DNA of 64,000 bases from Nostoc sp. ATCC 53789 (GCF_009873495.1 NZ_CP046703.1:682001-746000); one strand, 5' to 3'. Shown: positions 33,552-42,668, counted from the stretch's first letter. Translations and numbers: made by a program. The notes: generated by a model not told the origin, from the letters alone.

Positions 33552-33971
33552 TTAATTGATTAGTGAAGTGAAATCCCAATCCAGCAGTGTAGCAATCTGA
33601 GCAGGTAGAGTAACTGGATCAAAAGGTTTGAGGATTACACCTGCAACTTCATACTGTCGAAGAATTTGCGAATTCAGCCATCGTACTTTAGCACTAAGCA
33701 GGACTACAGGAATAGCTTGAGTTTCTGGATTATTTCTGATTTTATTTATAAGTTCAAAACTAGCAGTATCACGGATTGAGATATCTAATACAATTGCATC
33801 GGGACTATCGCGTACTGCACTCTGTAATCCTTCCAATGGAGAATCTGCTGTCACCACATTCCAACCAGCTAAATCTTGGAGGCAAAGTTTTACTATCTCA
33901 CGTACATTCAATTCATCATCAATTAGCAATATCGTTTTGCTAATTGTATTTACCTCCTTTACTATATTCAT
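33552..33971 (-). CDS. Stand-alone receiver (CheY-like) protein
   Basis: 139 aa, a single receiver domain: acidic pair in LLIDDELNVREIV, phospho-acceptor Asp in DAIVLDISIRD, Thr/Ser switch in PVVLLSAKV, Lys in GVILKPFDPVTL. No output domain, so it acts by protein contact or in a phosphorelay. The usual M.G after the Asp is replaced by a divergent RDTASFE stretch, a drift seen in some specialised receivers. A related receiver lies at 39412, and a fragment at 34086. It is followed by the phycocyanin pair on the other strand. Confidence 0.85.
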   Translation of the reverse strand: MNIVKEVNTISKTILLIDDELNVREIVKLCLQDLAGWNVVTADSPLEGLQSAVRDSPDAIVLDISIRDTASFELINKIRNNPETQAIPVVLLSAKVRWLNSQILRQYEVAGVILKPFDPVTLPAQIATLLDWDFTSLIN

Positions 33972-34085
33972 TTCATTTAATTAGACTTTCCTATCATTCA
34001 AAATATTTTTATCTGTAACTAAGAAAGATAAATCCAAAAAATAAAAAACTAATGAAGATATAGGATTTGTTACAAAACTTCAAAA

Positions 34086-34334
34086 TTAATTGTCCCAATC
34101 CAGAATTTCTGTAACTTCTTTGTAAATAGAGTTGGGTTTAAAGGGTTTGGTAATCACCCCGGCAATTCCGATCTGAGGAAAACGGGTGCGATCGCGAGAG
34201 TCAGCCAGAAAATGATGGCGAATGTAACATTTTTGAAATAATTCGAGTGTAAAGAATAGTATCAATGAAACAAAAATAGCAGCTAAGGGTAAGAGATGAA
34301 CTGCTGAGTTCTCTGTCCTAAACGCAGTTTCCAA
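34086..34334 (-). pseudogene. Receiver-domain C-terminal fragment
   Basis: Residues from about 50 on (RFPQIGIAGVITKPFKPNSIYKEVTEILDW) are nearly the same as the C-terminus of the receiver encoded at 39412-39789 (RFAQIGIAGVITKPFEPTSICEEVTEIL). The first 50 codons are an unrelated hydrophobic sequence; the phospho-acceptor half is missing. A remnant of a duplicated receiver gene. Confidence 0.8.
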
Positions 34335-34529
34335 GCTGGATTTGTCTCCTTTTCCTACACCCTCGCAGACATTAGTGCAATTACCTTAAACTCTCATTGA
34401 TGCGAAAGGTATCAATGATTTTTCATAAAAATGTTTCTCACTGCATTGTACAAACAGATTACAAAGACTGAACCTCTCAGTTTTGAGACATAACTTTACT
34501 CAATTGAACAAATTTAGGAGACTGGATTA

Positions 34530-35048
34530 ATGTTAGATGCCTTTACCAAGGTTGTTTCCCAGGCCGATACTCGTGGTCAGTTAGTCAGTAACGAGCAAAT
34601 TGATGCTTTGTTGGCTGTGGTTAAAGATGGTGCGAAGCGCACCGATGTTGTGAACCGGATTACAAGTAACTCTTCAGCGATTGTTACCAATGCAGCTCGT
34701 GCATTGTTCGCAGAGCAGCCCCAGTTGATTGCTCCTGGTGGAAATGCTTACACCAACCGTCGGGTTTCTGCCTGTATGCGCGATATGGACATCATTTTGC
34801 GCTATGTCACCTATGCGATGTTCCTGGGAGATTCCAGCGTTCTGGACGATCGCTGTTTGAATGGTCTGCGTGAAACTTATTTGGCTTTGGGTGTTCCTGG
34901 GCCTTCCACGGGAATCAGCATCATCAAGATGAAAGAAGCTGCCATTGCGATCGCAAACGATCGCAACAATATCCAACCGGGTGACTGTAGCTCTTTGATG
35001 GCTGAATTATCCAGCTACTTTGATCGGGCGGCAGCAGCAATAAGCTAA
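34530..35048 (+). CDS. cpcB: Phycocyanin beta subunit, divergent extra copy
   Basis: 172 aa, exactly the CpcB length. Matches include [52 protein letters not shown] (with the methylated-Asn site), Cys in [16 protein letters not shown] (beta-84) and Cys in [18 protein letters not shown] (beta-155). It should bind two bilins and pair with the alpha subunit downstream to form phycobilisome rods. Divergent positions ([34 protein letters not shown]) and the lack of linker or lyase genes (cpcC/D/E/F) nearby suggest a secondary, perhaps condition-specific, copy. AGGAG lies nine bases before the ATG. Confidence 0.92.
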   Translation: MLDAFTKVVSQADTRGQLVSNEQIDALLAVVKDGAKRTDVVNRITSNSSAIVTNAARALFAEQPQLIAPGGNAYTNRRVSACMRDMDIILRYVTYAMFLGDSSVLDDRCLNGLRETYLALGVPGPSTGISIIKMKEAAIAIANDRNNIQPGDCSSLMAELSSYFDRAAAAIS

Positions 35049-35192
35049 AAGTCTGTAGACTCACACGCATTTTTTCAGACAAAATTCTCAAGTGCTTGTC
35101 ACCTTTTCAAAGAGACGTTCCAGCTAACGCTCTTTGGCACTAAACCTTTGTCCAGATAAAACTTTTTGAAACATTAGGAAAATATCATTTAA

Positions 35193-35678
35193 ATGAAAAC
35201 ACAATTGACTGAAGCGGTTGGATCTGCTGATTCTCAAGGTCGTTACTTAGGCAACGTCGAACTTCAAATTGCATTTGGTCGCCTCCGCTTGGCTACCGCA
35301 GACCTGGAAGCAGCAAAGCAGCTGGGTTTGAAAGCTCAACAGTTGGCTGAAGGTGCTGCGAATGCAGTCTACCAAAAGTTCCCCTATACCACCACCATGC
35401 AAGGCAACAACTATGCTTCTGATGGTCGCGGCAAAGCTAAGTGCTTACGTGATATCGGCTATTATGTGCGGATAATTCAATACTGCCTGATTGCAGGCGG
35501 TACGGGCCCTGCTGATGATTATATGTTGGCAGGTCTGGCTGAAATGCACAGTAGCTTTGAATTGGTTCCCAGCTGGTATGCTGAAGCGCTCAAGTATATC
35601 AAGGCTAATCATGGTTTAACAGGCGATCCTGGACTTGAGATCAATTCCTACATAGACTACATCATCAACGCGCTCTAG
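35193..35678 (+). CDS. cpcA: Phycocyanin alpha subunit, divergent extra copy
   Basis: 161 aa (usual 162). Matches Cpc[39 protein letters not shown], the bilin-binding Cys in [14 protein letters not shown] (alpha-84), and [17 protein letters not shown]...[10 protein letters not shown]. Changes from usual CpcA are concentrated at residues 25-60 ([21 protein letters not shown]) and in [12 protein letters not shown]. It follows cpcB by 144 bases on the same strand. A GCAGAGG...CCTCTGC hairpin after the stop (35718-35765) could end transcription. Phycoerythrocyanin alpha is unlikely because the surrounding sequence follows the CpcA pattern. Confidence 0.92.
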   Translation: MKTQLTEAVGSADSQGRYLGNVELQIAFGRLRLATADLEAAKQLGLKAQQLAEGAANAVYQKFPYTTTMQGNNYASDGRGKAKCLRDIGYYVRIIQYCLIAGGTGPADDYMLAGLAEMHSSFELVPSWYAEALKYIKANHGLTGDPGLEINSYIDYIINAL

Positions 35679-35840
35679 TAGTCTGCTAAGGAAACTTTGT
35701 TTGGTTCTCAGCAGAGGGGCAGAGGAAAAAAGACTTGGTATTTGCCTCTCCTCTGCTCCTCTGCTTCCCTGCTCAAGAGTCTTCCTCCACCTGTCAATTT
35801 TGGGTTGGTAAATTACTAAACACAGGATCTCGCCAATATT

Positions 35841-37109
35841 TTAGATGCGTTTGCCTTGCGTTACTCTCTTTTTTCGTTGAGTAGGAGCAAGGTTTTCAAA
35901 GATAGCTTTAATCATGGCTGGCGTGAATTCTTTGGAAGATAAACCGTAGCGACCACCAATAATTTTAGGCAAAGATGCAGAGGAGCGCAGAGGTAAGGGA
36001 GAATCTAACTCTAATTTTACCTCTGATCCTCTGCTTTTCTGCTCCCCTACTCCCCATGACTCATGGATAGCAGCGACTACATCCAAATACAATGGTTCAC
36101 CAGATGCGCCTGGTTCTTTAATGCAATCTAAAACTGCGATGTTACGGGTAGTTTCTGGCAAAGCAGCGACAAAGCATTTGGCATCATAAGGGCGATATAG
36201 TTTAACTTTCAAAACGCCCACTTTCTGATCAAGGGTGTTAAGGTAATTTACTATTTCATGTACAGCTTCGCAACCAGAACCCATCAGCACAATAACTCGT
36301 TCGGCTTCTGGGTCGCCGTGGTATTCAAATAGTTGATACTGTCGCCCTGTCATCGCAGCAAATTCATCCATGACTTTCTGGGTAATGTCTGGACAAGCTA
36401 AATAGTAAGGATTGACAGTTTTACTGGCTTGGAAGTAGACTTCAGGGTTTTGTGTTCTACCGCGCAAAACAGGTTTATTGGAGGTGAGGGTGCGTGACCG
36501 ATGGGCGAATATTAATTCATTGGGAGTGAATTCTCGCAGGTCATCATCTGTTAAAGTCTCTACTTTGTCAATTTCATGGGAAGTACGAAAGCCATCAAAA
36601 AAATGCAGAAAGGGTATTTGTGATTCTAAAGTTGCTCGTGTTGCGATTAAAGCAAAGTCTTGTGCTTCTTGCACTGATGCGGCACACAGCATAGCAAAAC
36701 CAGTTTCACGCGCTGCCATAACATCGCTATGGTCGCCGAAAATAGATAGAGCTTGCGCGGCTAGCGATCGCGCTGCTATGTGAAAAACTGTAGGTGTGAA
36801 TTCTCTGGCAATTTTGTACATATTGGGGAGCATCAACAATAACGCCTGCGATGCTGTAAATGTGGTTGTCAGTGAACCAGTTTGCAAAGCATCATGTACA
36901 TTACCAGCAACACCTGCTTCACTCTGCATCTGTACCACTGAGGGAACAGTACCCCAAATATTGCGTTTACCTTCATTAGCCCAAGCATCCACCCACTCAG
37001 CCATTGGTGAAGAAGAAGTAAGCGAGTAAGTAATGACTTCATTTAGTCGATAGACGACTTGGGCAACAGCCTCATTGCCGTCTATAGTTGCAAAACTTCT
37101 GTTGTTCAT
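35841..37109 (-). pseudogene. nifJ: NifJ N-terminal third (pyruvate:ferredoxin/flavodoxin oxidoreductase fragment)
   Basis: 422 aa of a protein normally about 1190 aa. The N-terminal domains I and II are clear: FATIDGNEAVAQVVYRLNEV, AEWVDAWANEGKRN, QSEAGVAGNVHDALQTG, FHFFDGFRTSHE, and ending GGRYGLSSKEFTPAMIKAIFENL. The ferredoxin-like iron-sulfur domain and the thiamine-diphosphate domain are absent; the frame ends in a foreign basic tail (APTQRKKRVTQGKRI). About 27 extra residues (36045-35965, KSRGSEVKLELDSPLPLRSS) derive from an AGAGGAGCGCAGAGG-type repeat. The fragment cannot be a working NifJ. The start and 5' region look intact, so it may still be transcribed. Confidence 0.88.
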
Positions 37110-37434
37110 CTTCTTACACCTGCGAGATTCTCTAAGCGCTAGTCACAATTAAATTGAGACTTTCAAAAAATAATCTCTAAATCTAAAGATTTGGTGAGGA
37201 TTCTAGTTTTTTTACAAAAAAAATAATTAGGTAGAGCGCATTCGTTAATCTATTCGTGAAGTTAAGACGCAAACCCAGCAGTGTAGCAACCTGATAAAAG
37301 AGGCTAACTAGATCAAAGGGTTTGAAGTTAAAAATGCTTTATGGGTTTTAACAGTTCTTACTGCCAGATATAGTTTTTGAGAAATAAACCTCATCTATGT
37401 TGAAACCTAGAGTTTTTTAAAAGATATATTGATG

Positions 37435-37515
37435 TAGGTTGGGTGGAGTGAAACGCAACCCAACATTACCACCAAATTTTATGTTGGGTTACGCGATCGC
37501 TGCACCCAACCTTGT
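37435..37515. repeat. Dispersed CAACCCAAC / TTGGGTT repeat
   Basis: GGAGTGAAACGCAACCCAACA is followed by ATGTTGGGTTACGCGATCGC and GCACCCAACCTT, which can fold back on one another. Same class as the inverted repeat at 5468. The rest of 37110-37534 shows no gene. Confidence 0.55.
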
Positions 37516-37533
37516 ATCTTAGAAATAGTAGTA

Positions 37534-37732
37534 GACCGTCCCAACCTTGGTCATAATAGACCGCTTCGTAGCATGGGTCACTACAACAATCTCTTTGACA
37601 GAACTCGAACAGTCGCCGGGGTCAAAGCTTTAAACGCTGATATTTAAAGTATACAGTCCGTATCGGGCAAGGATGAGTTAAATCAAGGGGATGAATTCAA
37701 AACAGGGTACAGAAATTAGTTGAGAGTGAAAT
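37534..37732 (+). ncRNA. Candidate IS110 left end with bridge RNA (approximate bounds)
   Basis: About 200 non-coding bases directly upstream of an IS110-family transposase. IS110-group elements carry a structured bridge RNA in this left non-coding end that pairs with donor and target DNA (established for IS621 and relatives). The stretch has the expected length, is not repetitive, and has a TTGACA box at 37595. I could not fold it or define the exact left boundary, and the homologous family may place the RNA elsewhere. Confidence 0.4.
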
Positions 37733-38695
37733 ATGGAAAATATTTCTCAATGGGTAGGCATTGATGTGAGTAAAGCAACTCTCGATGTTTATATCCGTCC
37801 AATGGGTAAAGCATTGAAAGTTGCTAATACAGAAGTAGAAATATCTCATCTAGTAGAACAACTCAAATCATTTGATTTAAATCTGATTGTGTTAGAAGCA
37901 ACAGGAGGATTAGAAACAGAACTTATTATCCAATTGCAGGCAGCACTTTTACCAGTAGCATTAATTAATCCACGCCTTGGAAGAGATTTTGCGAAAGCCA
38001 CAGGTCGGTTGGCAAAAACTGATGCTATTGATGCACAAATTTTGGCACACTTTGGGGAAGCAATGAAACCCCAGGTGTTAGCAATTGAATCTGAAACAGC
38101 GCGTCAACTGGGCGAATTAATTAGTCGCAGAAGACAGTTAGTCGAGATGCAGACTGCTGAGAAAAATCGTCGGGCGCGTGCCCGTGGTAAAGCATTAGCA
38201 GATATTGAGGCTCATATTGAATATCTTGAAGAGCGTCTCAAACAGCTCAATCAACAAATTCAGGAATTGACGCAAAATAATCAACAATGGATTGATAAAG
38301 TCAATTTACTCAAAACTACTCCTGGTATTGGTCAAGTTATTTCTACTACCCTCGTTTCTGACTTACCAGAACTCGGTCAATTAACTGCCAAACAAATCTC
38401 TCGTTTAGTTGGTGTTGCACCGATCAATCATGATAGTGGTCAACACAAAGGTAAGCGGATGATTAATGGTGGTCGTGCCCATGTTCGAGCGACTCTTTAT
38501 ATGGGTGCTGTGGTTGCTATGCGTCATAATCCCGTTATCAAAGCCTTTTATCAGCGCCTTGTCGAACGTGGTAAATCCAAAAAATTGGCCCTAACTGCTT
38601 GCGTTCATAAGATGTTAGTCATTTTAAATGCAATGGTTCGAGATAATTTGCCTTGGTGTCTAACTGACAACTTTAAACCAATTGTCAATGTTTAA
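37733..38695 (+). CDS. IS110-family transposase/recombinase, intact
   Basis: 320 aa. N-terminal DEDD (RuvC-like) domain: VGIDVSKATLDVYI (first Asp), VLEATGGLE (Glu), GRLAKTDAIDAQILA (Asp pair). Coiled-coil about 140-185. C-terminal Tnp20 domain: TTPGIGQVISTTLVSDLPEL, the GVAPINHDSGQHKGKR motif with its catalytic Ser, and RATLYMGAVVAMRHNP. It works by a Holliday-type, RNA-guided mechanism in studied members, leaving no inverted repeats, and none is visible here. The frame is complete. Right flank boundaries cannot be set from one copy. Confidence 0.93.
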   Translation: MENISQWVGIDVSKATLDVYIRPMGKALKVANTEVEISHLVEQLKSFDLNLIVLEATGGLETELIIQLQAALLPVALINPRLGRDFAKATGRLAKTDAIDAQILAHFGEAMKPQVLAIESETARQLGELISRRRQLVEMQTAEKNRRARARGKALADIEAHIEYLEERLKQLNQQIQELTQNNQQWIDKVNLLKTTPGIGQVISTTLVSDLPELGQLTAKQISRLVGVAPINHDSGQHKGKRMINGGRAHVRATLYMGAVVAMRHNPVIKAFYQRLVERGKSKKLALTACVHKMLVILNAMVRDNLPWCLTDNFKPIVNV

Positions 38696-38819
38696 TCACA
38701 AGTCAACCTTTTTATACTTTGCTTGATGCCCAGAGCCAGCAATGTACGGCATCCGCATTGATGCTCCCCTATAACTGGGGTAAATTTTTCATGCTGTTTT
38801 TGCCTACACGAGAAATCCA

Positions 38820-38947
38820 GCAACCGAGGAAGATTCGGCGGCGAAGCGGAGTGTCTGGTGCGGGCTTTGACTATCTAGACTACAAGCCATAAGTCTTCTA
38901 GCCCGTACCAGACACCGCCGAATCTAGCGCAGCGTTCCTCTGTTGCG
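38820..38947. repeat. 128-bp fold-back element
   Basis: A nested near-perfect inverted repeat: GCAACCGAGGAA (38820-38831) with TTCCTCTGTTGC; GATTCGGCGG (38832-38841) with CCGCCGAATC (38915-38924); GTGTCTGGTGCGGGCT (38851-38866) with AGCCCGTACCAGACAC (38900-38915). Loop about 33 bases. It could be a strong RNA hairpin or a mobile fold-back element, just right of the IS110 gene. Remaining bases to 39113 show nothing. Confidence 0.75.
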
Positions 38948-39113
38948 TCAATGCTCCAACCCACGTTTTTTTGTTAACGATCGCTTGACTTTTAAGACAG
39001 TCGCTACAAAACTAAAGTTCTCAAGGTATACGAGGTTTATCATTCATTTTCAGAATGCATATCTAACTTAAATAATTGTCTGCAATTTGTCGTCACTGTT
39101 GGGGAGGAATGCC

Positions 39114-39310
39114 AATGCATCGACCTGCAATGTTAATGCATCGACCTGCAATGCTAATGCATGGACTTGCAATGCTAATGCATCGACCTGCAATGTAAAT
39201 GCATGGACTTGCAATGCTAATACATTGACTTGCAATGCTAATGCATTGACTTGCAAAGATTAGCTCACGACGCTATGTTACACAGCAACTCTCAAAGATT
39301 TGTATGTAGA
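39114..39310. repeat. Seven-copy 21-bp array with conserved tail
   Basis: AATGCATCGACCTGCAATGCT and variants repeat seven times without a gap from 39114 to 39260, then a tail (ACGACGCTATG, CACAGCAACTC, AAAGATTTGT; 39266-39310). Read on the minus strand each unit encodes a heptad LQVDALA, and the array forms a 62-codon open frame, but no ribosome site or conserved start supports translation. The same array plus tail is at 19026-19135. Confidence 0.8.
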
Positions 39311-39411
39311 CGACGACACGGTAGTATTTTTAAGAGGGTTGGAGAGATTAAAAGCTTACGGGTAATATTTAGAAAAATAAATTACAAAAATAAAAAATTA
39401 AAACTTCAAAA

Positions 39412-39789
39412 TTAATCGTCCCATCCAAGAATCTCAGTAACTTCTTCGCAAATAGAGGTGGGTTCAAAAGGTTTAGTAATCACCCCGGCAATTCCAATCT
39501 GAGCGAAACGGACGCGATCGCTTGCTTGGACTTTCGCAGTTAAAAAAATCACTGGTATTGCTTGAGTTGCGGAATTTGCCTGAAGTTTTTCATATACTGC
39601 AAAGCCGTCCATGTCAGGCATAGACACATCAAGCAGAATCGCATCAATGGGTTCTGTCTGGGCGATTTTTAATCCTTCTTCCCCTGATGCAGCTGTCAGT
39701 GTGTCCCATCCTCCCAAGTCTTCTAAACAAGCTTGTACTAATTCGCGGATTCGTTCTTCATCATCCACAATTAACAATTTTTTTGTCAT
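39412..39789 (-). CDS. Stand-alone receiver (CheY-like) protein
   Basis: 125 aa, one complete receiver: LLIVDDEERIRELV (acidic pair), acceptor Asp in DAILLDVSMPDMDG, Thr in PVIFLTAKV, Lys in GVITKPFEP. No output domain. It lies 17 bases downstream of the large hybrid-type kinase gene on the same strand and is the likely phosphate acceptor for it. Its C-terminal 30 residues are almost repeated in the fragment at 34086, which shows this gene was once duplicated. Confidence 0.92.
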   Translation of the reverse strand: MTKKLLIVDDEERIRELVQACLEDLGGWDTLTAASGEEGLKIAQTEPIDAILLDVSMPDMDGFAVYEKLQANSATQAIPVIFLTAKVQASDRVRFAQIGIAGVITKPFEPTSICEEVTEILGWDD

Positions 39790-39935
39790 TTGTCATTTGT
39801 CATTGGTCATTTGTCATTCTCCCCCTGCTTCCTACCTGCCCCCCTGCTTCCCCTGCCTCCCCTGCCCCCTTCCCCTCTGCTCCCCTGCTCCCCTGCTCCC
39901 TGCCCCTCTGCTCCCCTGCTCCCCTGCTCCCCTGC
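39785..39935. repeat. GTCATTT run and CCCCTGCTC low-complexity tract
   Basis: TTTGTCATTTGTCATTGGTCA units (39785-39817) followed by CCCCTGCTCCCCTGCTCCCC-type repeats (39830-39935). The second tract is translated as the Gly/Arg/Ser/Glu-rich C-terminus of the kinase gene that ends at 39807. Confidence 0.8.
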
Positions 39936-42488
39936 ATAATTTCCTGGTAATGGCAGAGTGAAGAAAAACGTGCTGCCGACACTAAGAGTACTTTCAGCCC
40001 AGATTTGCCCATCGTGCTGATCAATAATACTACGACAGATTGCTAATCCCAAGCCTGTGCCGCCTTTGGTGCGAGAATCAGAAGCATCTACTTGCTGAAA
40101 TCGTCCAAAGATTGTTTCTAACTTTTCTGCTGGGATGCCTCGTCCTTGATCGGTTATCTGGAACAGAACGTGATCTGTTTGCTGTTCGACACTCAGAGTA
40201 ATAGTAGAATTGGCAGGCGAGAATTTAATCGCATTACCTAAGAGATTGGTGAGTGTTTGAACAATGGCATCAGCCGCCGCCCAAACTTGAGCATTGGTGG
40301 GGTGGATCTTAAAGATAATATTTTGCTGATTGGCGATCGCTTGCACTCCCGCTACTGCTTGTTGAATTAAATCAGCCGCATTGCAGGTTGTTTTTTCTAA
40401 GACAGTTCGATCCGACTCTAAGCGTTCCAAATCGAGAATATCGTTGACAAGACGCACTAAGCGATCGCTATCGATGGCTGCAATCTCAATCATCCGCTTA
40501 AACTTGTCTGGTTTTTTGTCGTAGATTCCACTTTGTAGTAAACCCAGTGCTGCGCGAATTGCAGTTAAGGGGGTGCGGAGTTCGTGACTAACGATGCCAA
40601 TAAACTCACTTTTGATCAGATCAATTTGCTGTATTTCACTGATGTCTTCGGCAATCCCAGCAATCCGAACTAACTCTCCTAGTTCATTTTTGATCGGAAA
40701 TGCGCGATCGCGAATCCAACGGATTGAACCATCAGGACGGATAATTCGATATTTTTTATCGTATTGCCCTGTTCTCATCTGTTCAACGATTTCAAATTCG
40801 ACGCTCTGGCGATCTTCTGGGTGAATTGCATCGAACCAATCTGAATAATTTTGGTAAAGACTTTCACAACTGCTTTGCCAGATGGTTTGGTATGCACTAC
40901 TCACATAGAGAACTTGCTGATTTTGAATATCGGTCATCCAAAATACTGCTTGGATGTTTTCTGCCAACTGACGAAACTTTTCTTCGCTTTGGCGTAAAGC
41001 TTCTTCAGTTTGTTTGCGAATAGTGATATCTTGGTGAACCGCAACTAGAACATCGCCGTAGTCGGGATGATTGAATATAGAAGTCGTCGCACTACACCAA
41101 AATGGTGTCCCATCTTTTTTAAGATTATGGACTTCATAAGTGGCTTCACTATTTTGTAAGACGGCAGATACAATGGCTTGATTTATATTTTCATCAGTTA
41201 ACGATTCACTGGCATAGTTCACAATCGAAACGTCCTGACCGTTGAGTTCACCAGAGTCATAGCCAAACATCTGCTCAAATTTCGGATTGGCATAGACAAT
41301 AATTCCATTATCGATTCTGACTAAGCAAATCCCTTCCCCCATATTTCGGGTGATTACAGCCTGAAGTTCTAGCTTATGCGCCTGTTCTAAAAGTATGAGC
41401 TGGGTTTGTTGCTGCTCTCTAACTGTTTCTTGCAGGCGATCGTTTGTCTCTGTTAGTTGTGCAGTACGTTCTAGCACCCGTTGCTCAAGTTCGGTATTCA
41501 GTTGTTGCAGCGCAACTTGTGCCTGTTTACGCTCCATCAGTTCTGTTTGTAACTGTTCAAATAAAGCTGCTTGCTGGATAGCAATGCTTACCTGCGCTCC
41601 TAACTGCCTCAACAGGGCAATTTCTGAAGATTGCCACTCACGAGGAGCTGCACAGTGATGAGCTGCTAGTAATCCCCACAATTCATCTCCTAATGAAACA
41701 GGAACGACCAGATTTGCCCTTACCTGGAGACTTGCCAAAAATTCAACGTGACAGGGACTAATCCCAGCAGTATAAATATCAGCTTTCGCAGTAACTAAGC
41801 CTTGTTTAAAGGGTTCAACGTTCTCTTCGCCAATGCAAGGGTCGTAAATCTGGAGTGGTAAAATCGCCATCCATTCCGGTACAACAGACTCAACTACGAT
41901 TGTTCCACCCCAACCTGGATAAAATTGGAAGATAATGACGCGATCGCACTCAAGAAACTGCCGCACTTCATCGACGGTGGTTTGTAAGATATCTTGTAAC
42001 TTGAGCGATCGCCGGATGCGCTGGCTCATCTCCATCACTAAGCGTTGTTGCTCAAATTGCTGTTGCAGCTTTTCTTGTGCCAGCTTGCGATCGTCAAGAG
42101 TCATCCGCAATTGCTCGGCATTTTCCTGAGACAATTGTTGGTTGAGTTGTTGAATCTTCTTTGTGCTGTACTTAAGATTGCCTGTTATCAGGTTAATTAT
42201 CAAGGCAACCACTAGGAAAAGACCTAGCCGCAATATATCTTCTGATTGATTAATCCCCAGTTGATATCGCGGAATGATAAAAAAATAATCAATCGCCAGT
42301 GTCGAAAGCACAACTGTAACAATTCCTGGTCGAAAGCCACCATACCAAGTACTGGCGATGATAGCTATATAAAAAAAAGCACCAATAGTTGGAGATATAA
42401 ACGGTTCTAGCCAGAGCGATAGCATTAGGGCGATCGCAGTTGAGCCAATAGCGACACCATAGACTAATAATCGCTGATAATTTCTCAT
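39807..42488 (-). CDS. Membrane GAF-PAS-PAS histidine kinase with repeat-derived tail
   Basis: 893 aa. Four membrane helices in residues 1-105 (DUF4118/KdpD-like), coiled-coil, GAF about 160-310 (phytochrome-like DEVRQFLECDRVIIFQFYPG, but the usual bilin Cys is not evident in ISPCHVEFLASL), PAS about 375-490, PAS/PAC about 500-620, HisKA ([20 protein letters not shown]), HATPase ([34 protein letters not shown]). The kinase ends naturally at FTLPLPG; the last 45 residues (EQGSRGAEGQGAGEQGSR...) are translation of a CCCCTGCTC tract. It precedes its receiver gene by 17 bases. Signal is unknown; light or redox are possible. Confidence 0.9.
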   Translation of the reverse strand: MRNYQRLLVYGVAIGSTAIALMLSLWLEPFISPTIGAFFYIAIIASTWYGGFRPGIVTVVLSTLAIDYFFIIPRYQLGINQSEDILRLGLFLVVALIINLITGNLKYSTKKIQQLNQQLSQENAEQLRMTLDDRKLAQEKLQQQFEQQRLVMEMSQRIRRSLKLQDILQTTVDEVRQFLECDRVIIFQFYPGWGGTIVVESVVPEWMAILPLQIYDPCIGEENVEPFKQGLVTAKADIYTAGISPCHVEFLASLQVRANLVVPVSLGDELWGLLAAHHCAAPREWQSSEIALLRQLGAQVSIAIQQAALFEQLQTELMERKQAQVALQQLNTELEQRVLERTAQLTETNDRLQETVREQQQTQLILLEQAHKLELQAVITRNMGEGICLVRIDNGIIVYANPKFEQMFGYDSGELNGQDVSIVNYASESLTDENINQAIVSAVLQNSEATYEVHNLKKDGTPFWCSATTSIFNHPDYGDVLVAVHQDITIRKQTEEALRQSEEKFRQLAENIQAVFWMTDIQNQQVLYVSSAYQTIWQSSCESLYQNYSDWFDAIHPEDRQSVEFEIVEQMRTGQYDKKYRIIRPDGSIRWIRDRAFPIKNELGELVRIAGIAEDISEIQQIDLIKSEFIGIVSHELRTPLTAIRAALGLLQSGIYDKKPDKFKRMIEIAAIDSDRLVRLVNDILDLERLESDRTVLEKTTCNAADLIQQAVAGVQAIANQQNIIFKIHPTNAQVWAAADAIVQTLTNLLGNAIKFSPANSTITLSVEQQTDHVLFQITDQGRGIPAEKLETIFGRFQQVDASDSRTKGGTGLGLAICRSIIDQHDGQIWAESTLSVGSTFFFTLPLPGNYAGEQGSRGAEGQGAGEQGSRGEGGRGGRGSRGAGRKQGENDK

Positions 42489-42668
42489 TATTTTTTACCG
42501 AAGAAAGGCAGAGGGCAGTTTTTGCTGAAGGCAGGAGGAAGAAAATATATTTTTTGTTCTCTGCCAAACGGGTTTAAAGCCCCTAAATTTATTTATGAAT
42601 AAAGATAAAAAGTGTATTTTGAGACGCGCAGCGCAAAAAATACAGCGTCTATTATAAATCCCCTAAAT

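Noticed and set aside
34530..35678. Phycoerythrocyanin (pecB/pecA)
   Set aside because: Sequence follows CpcB/CpcA through the conserved blocks and linker or lyase genes of the pec operon are absent.
39068..39256. 62-aa heptad-repeat protein on the minus strand
   Set aside because: Not annotated as a gene: no ribosome site, and the sister array at 19026 lacks an equivalent open frame. Kept as a finding only.
39114..39260. CRISPR array
   Set aside because: Units are contiguous 21-mers without spacers, and no cas gene is nearby.
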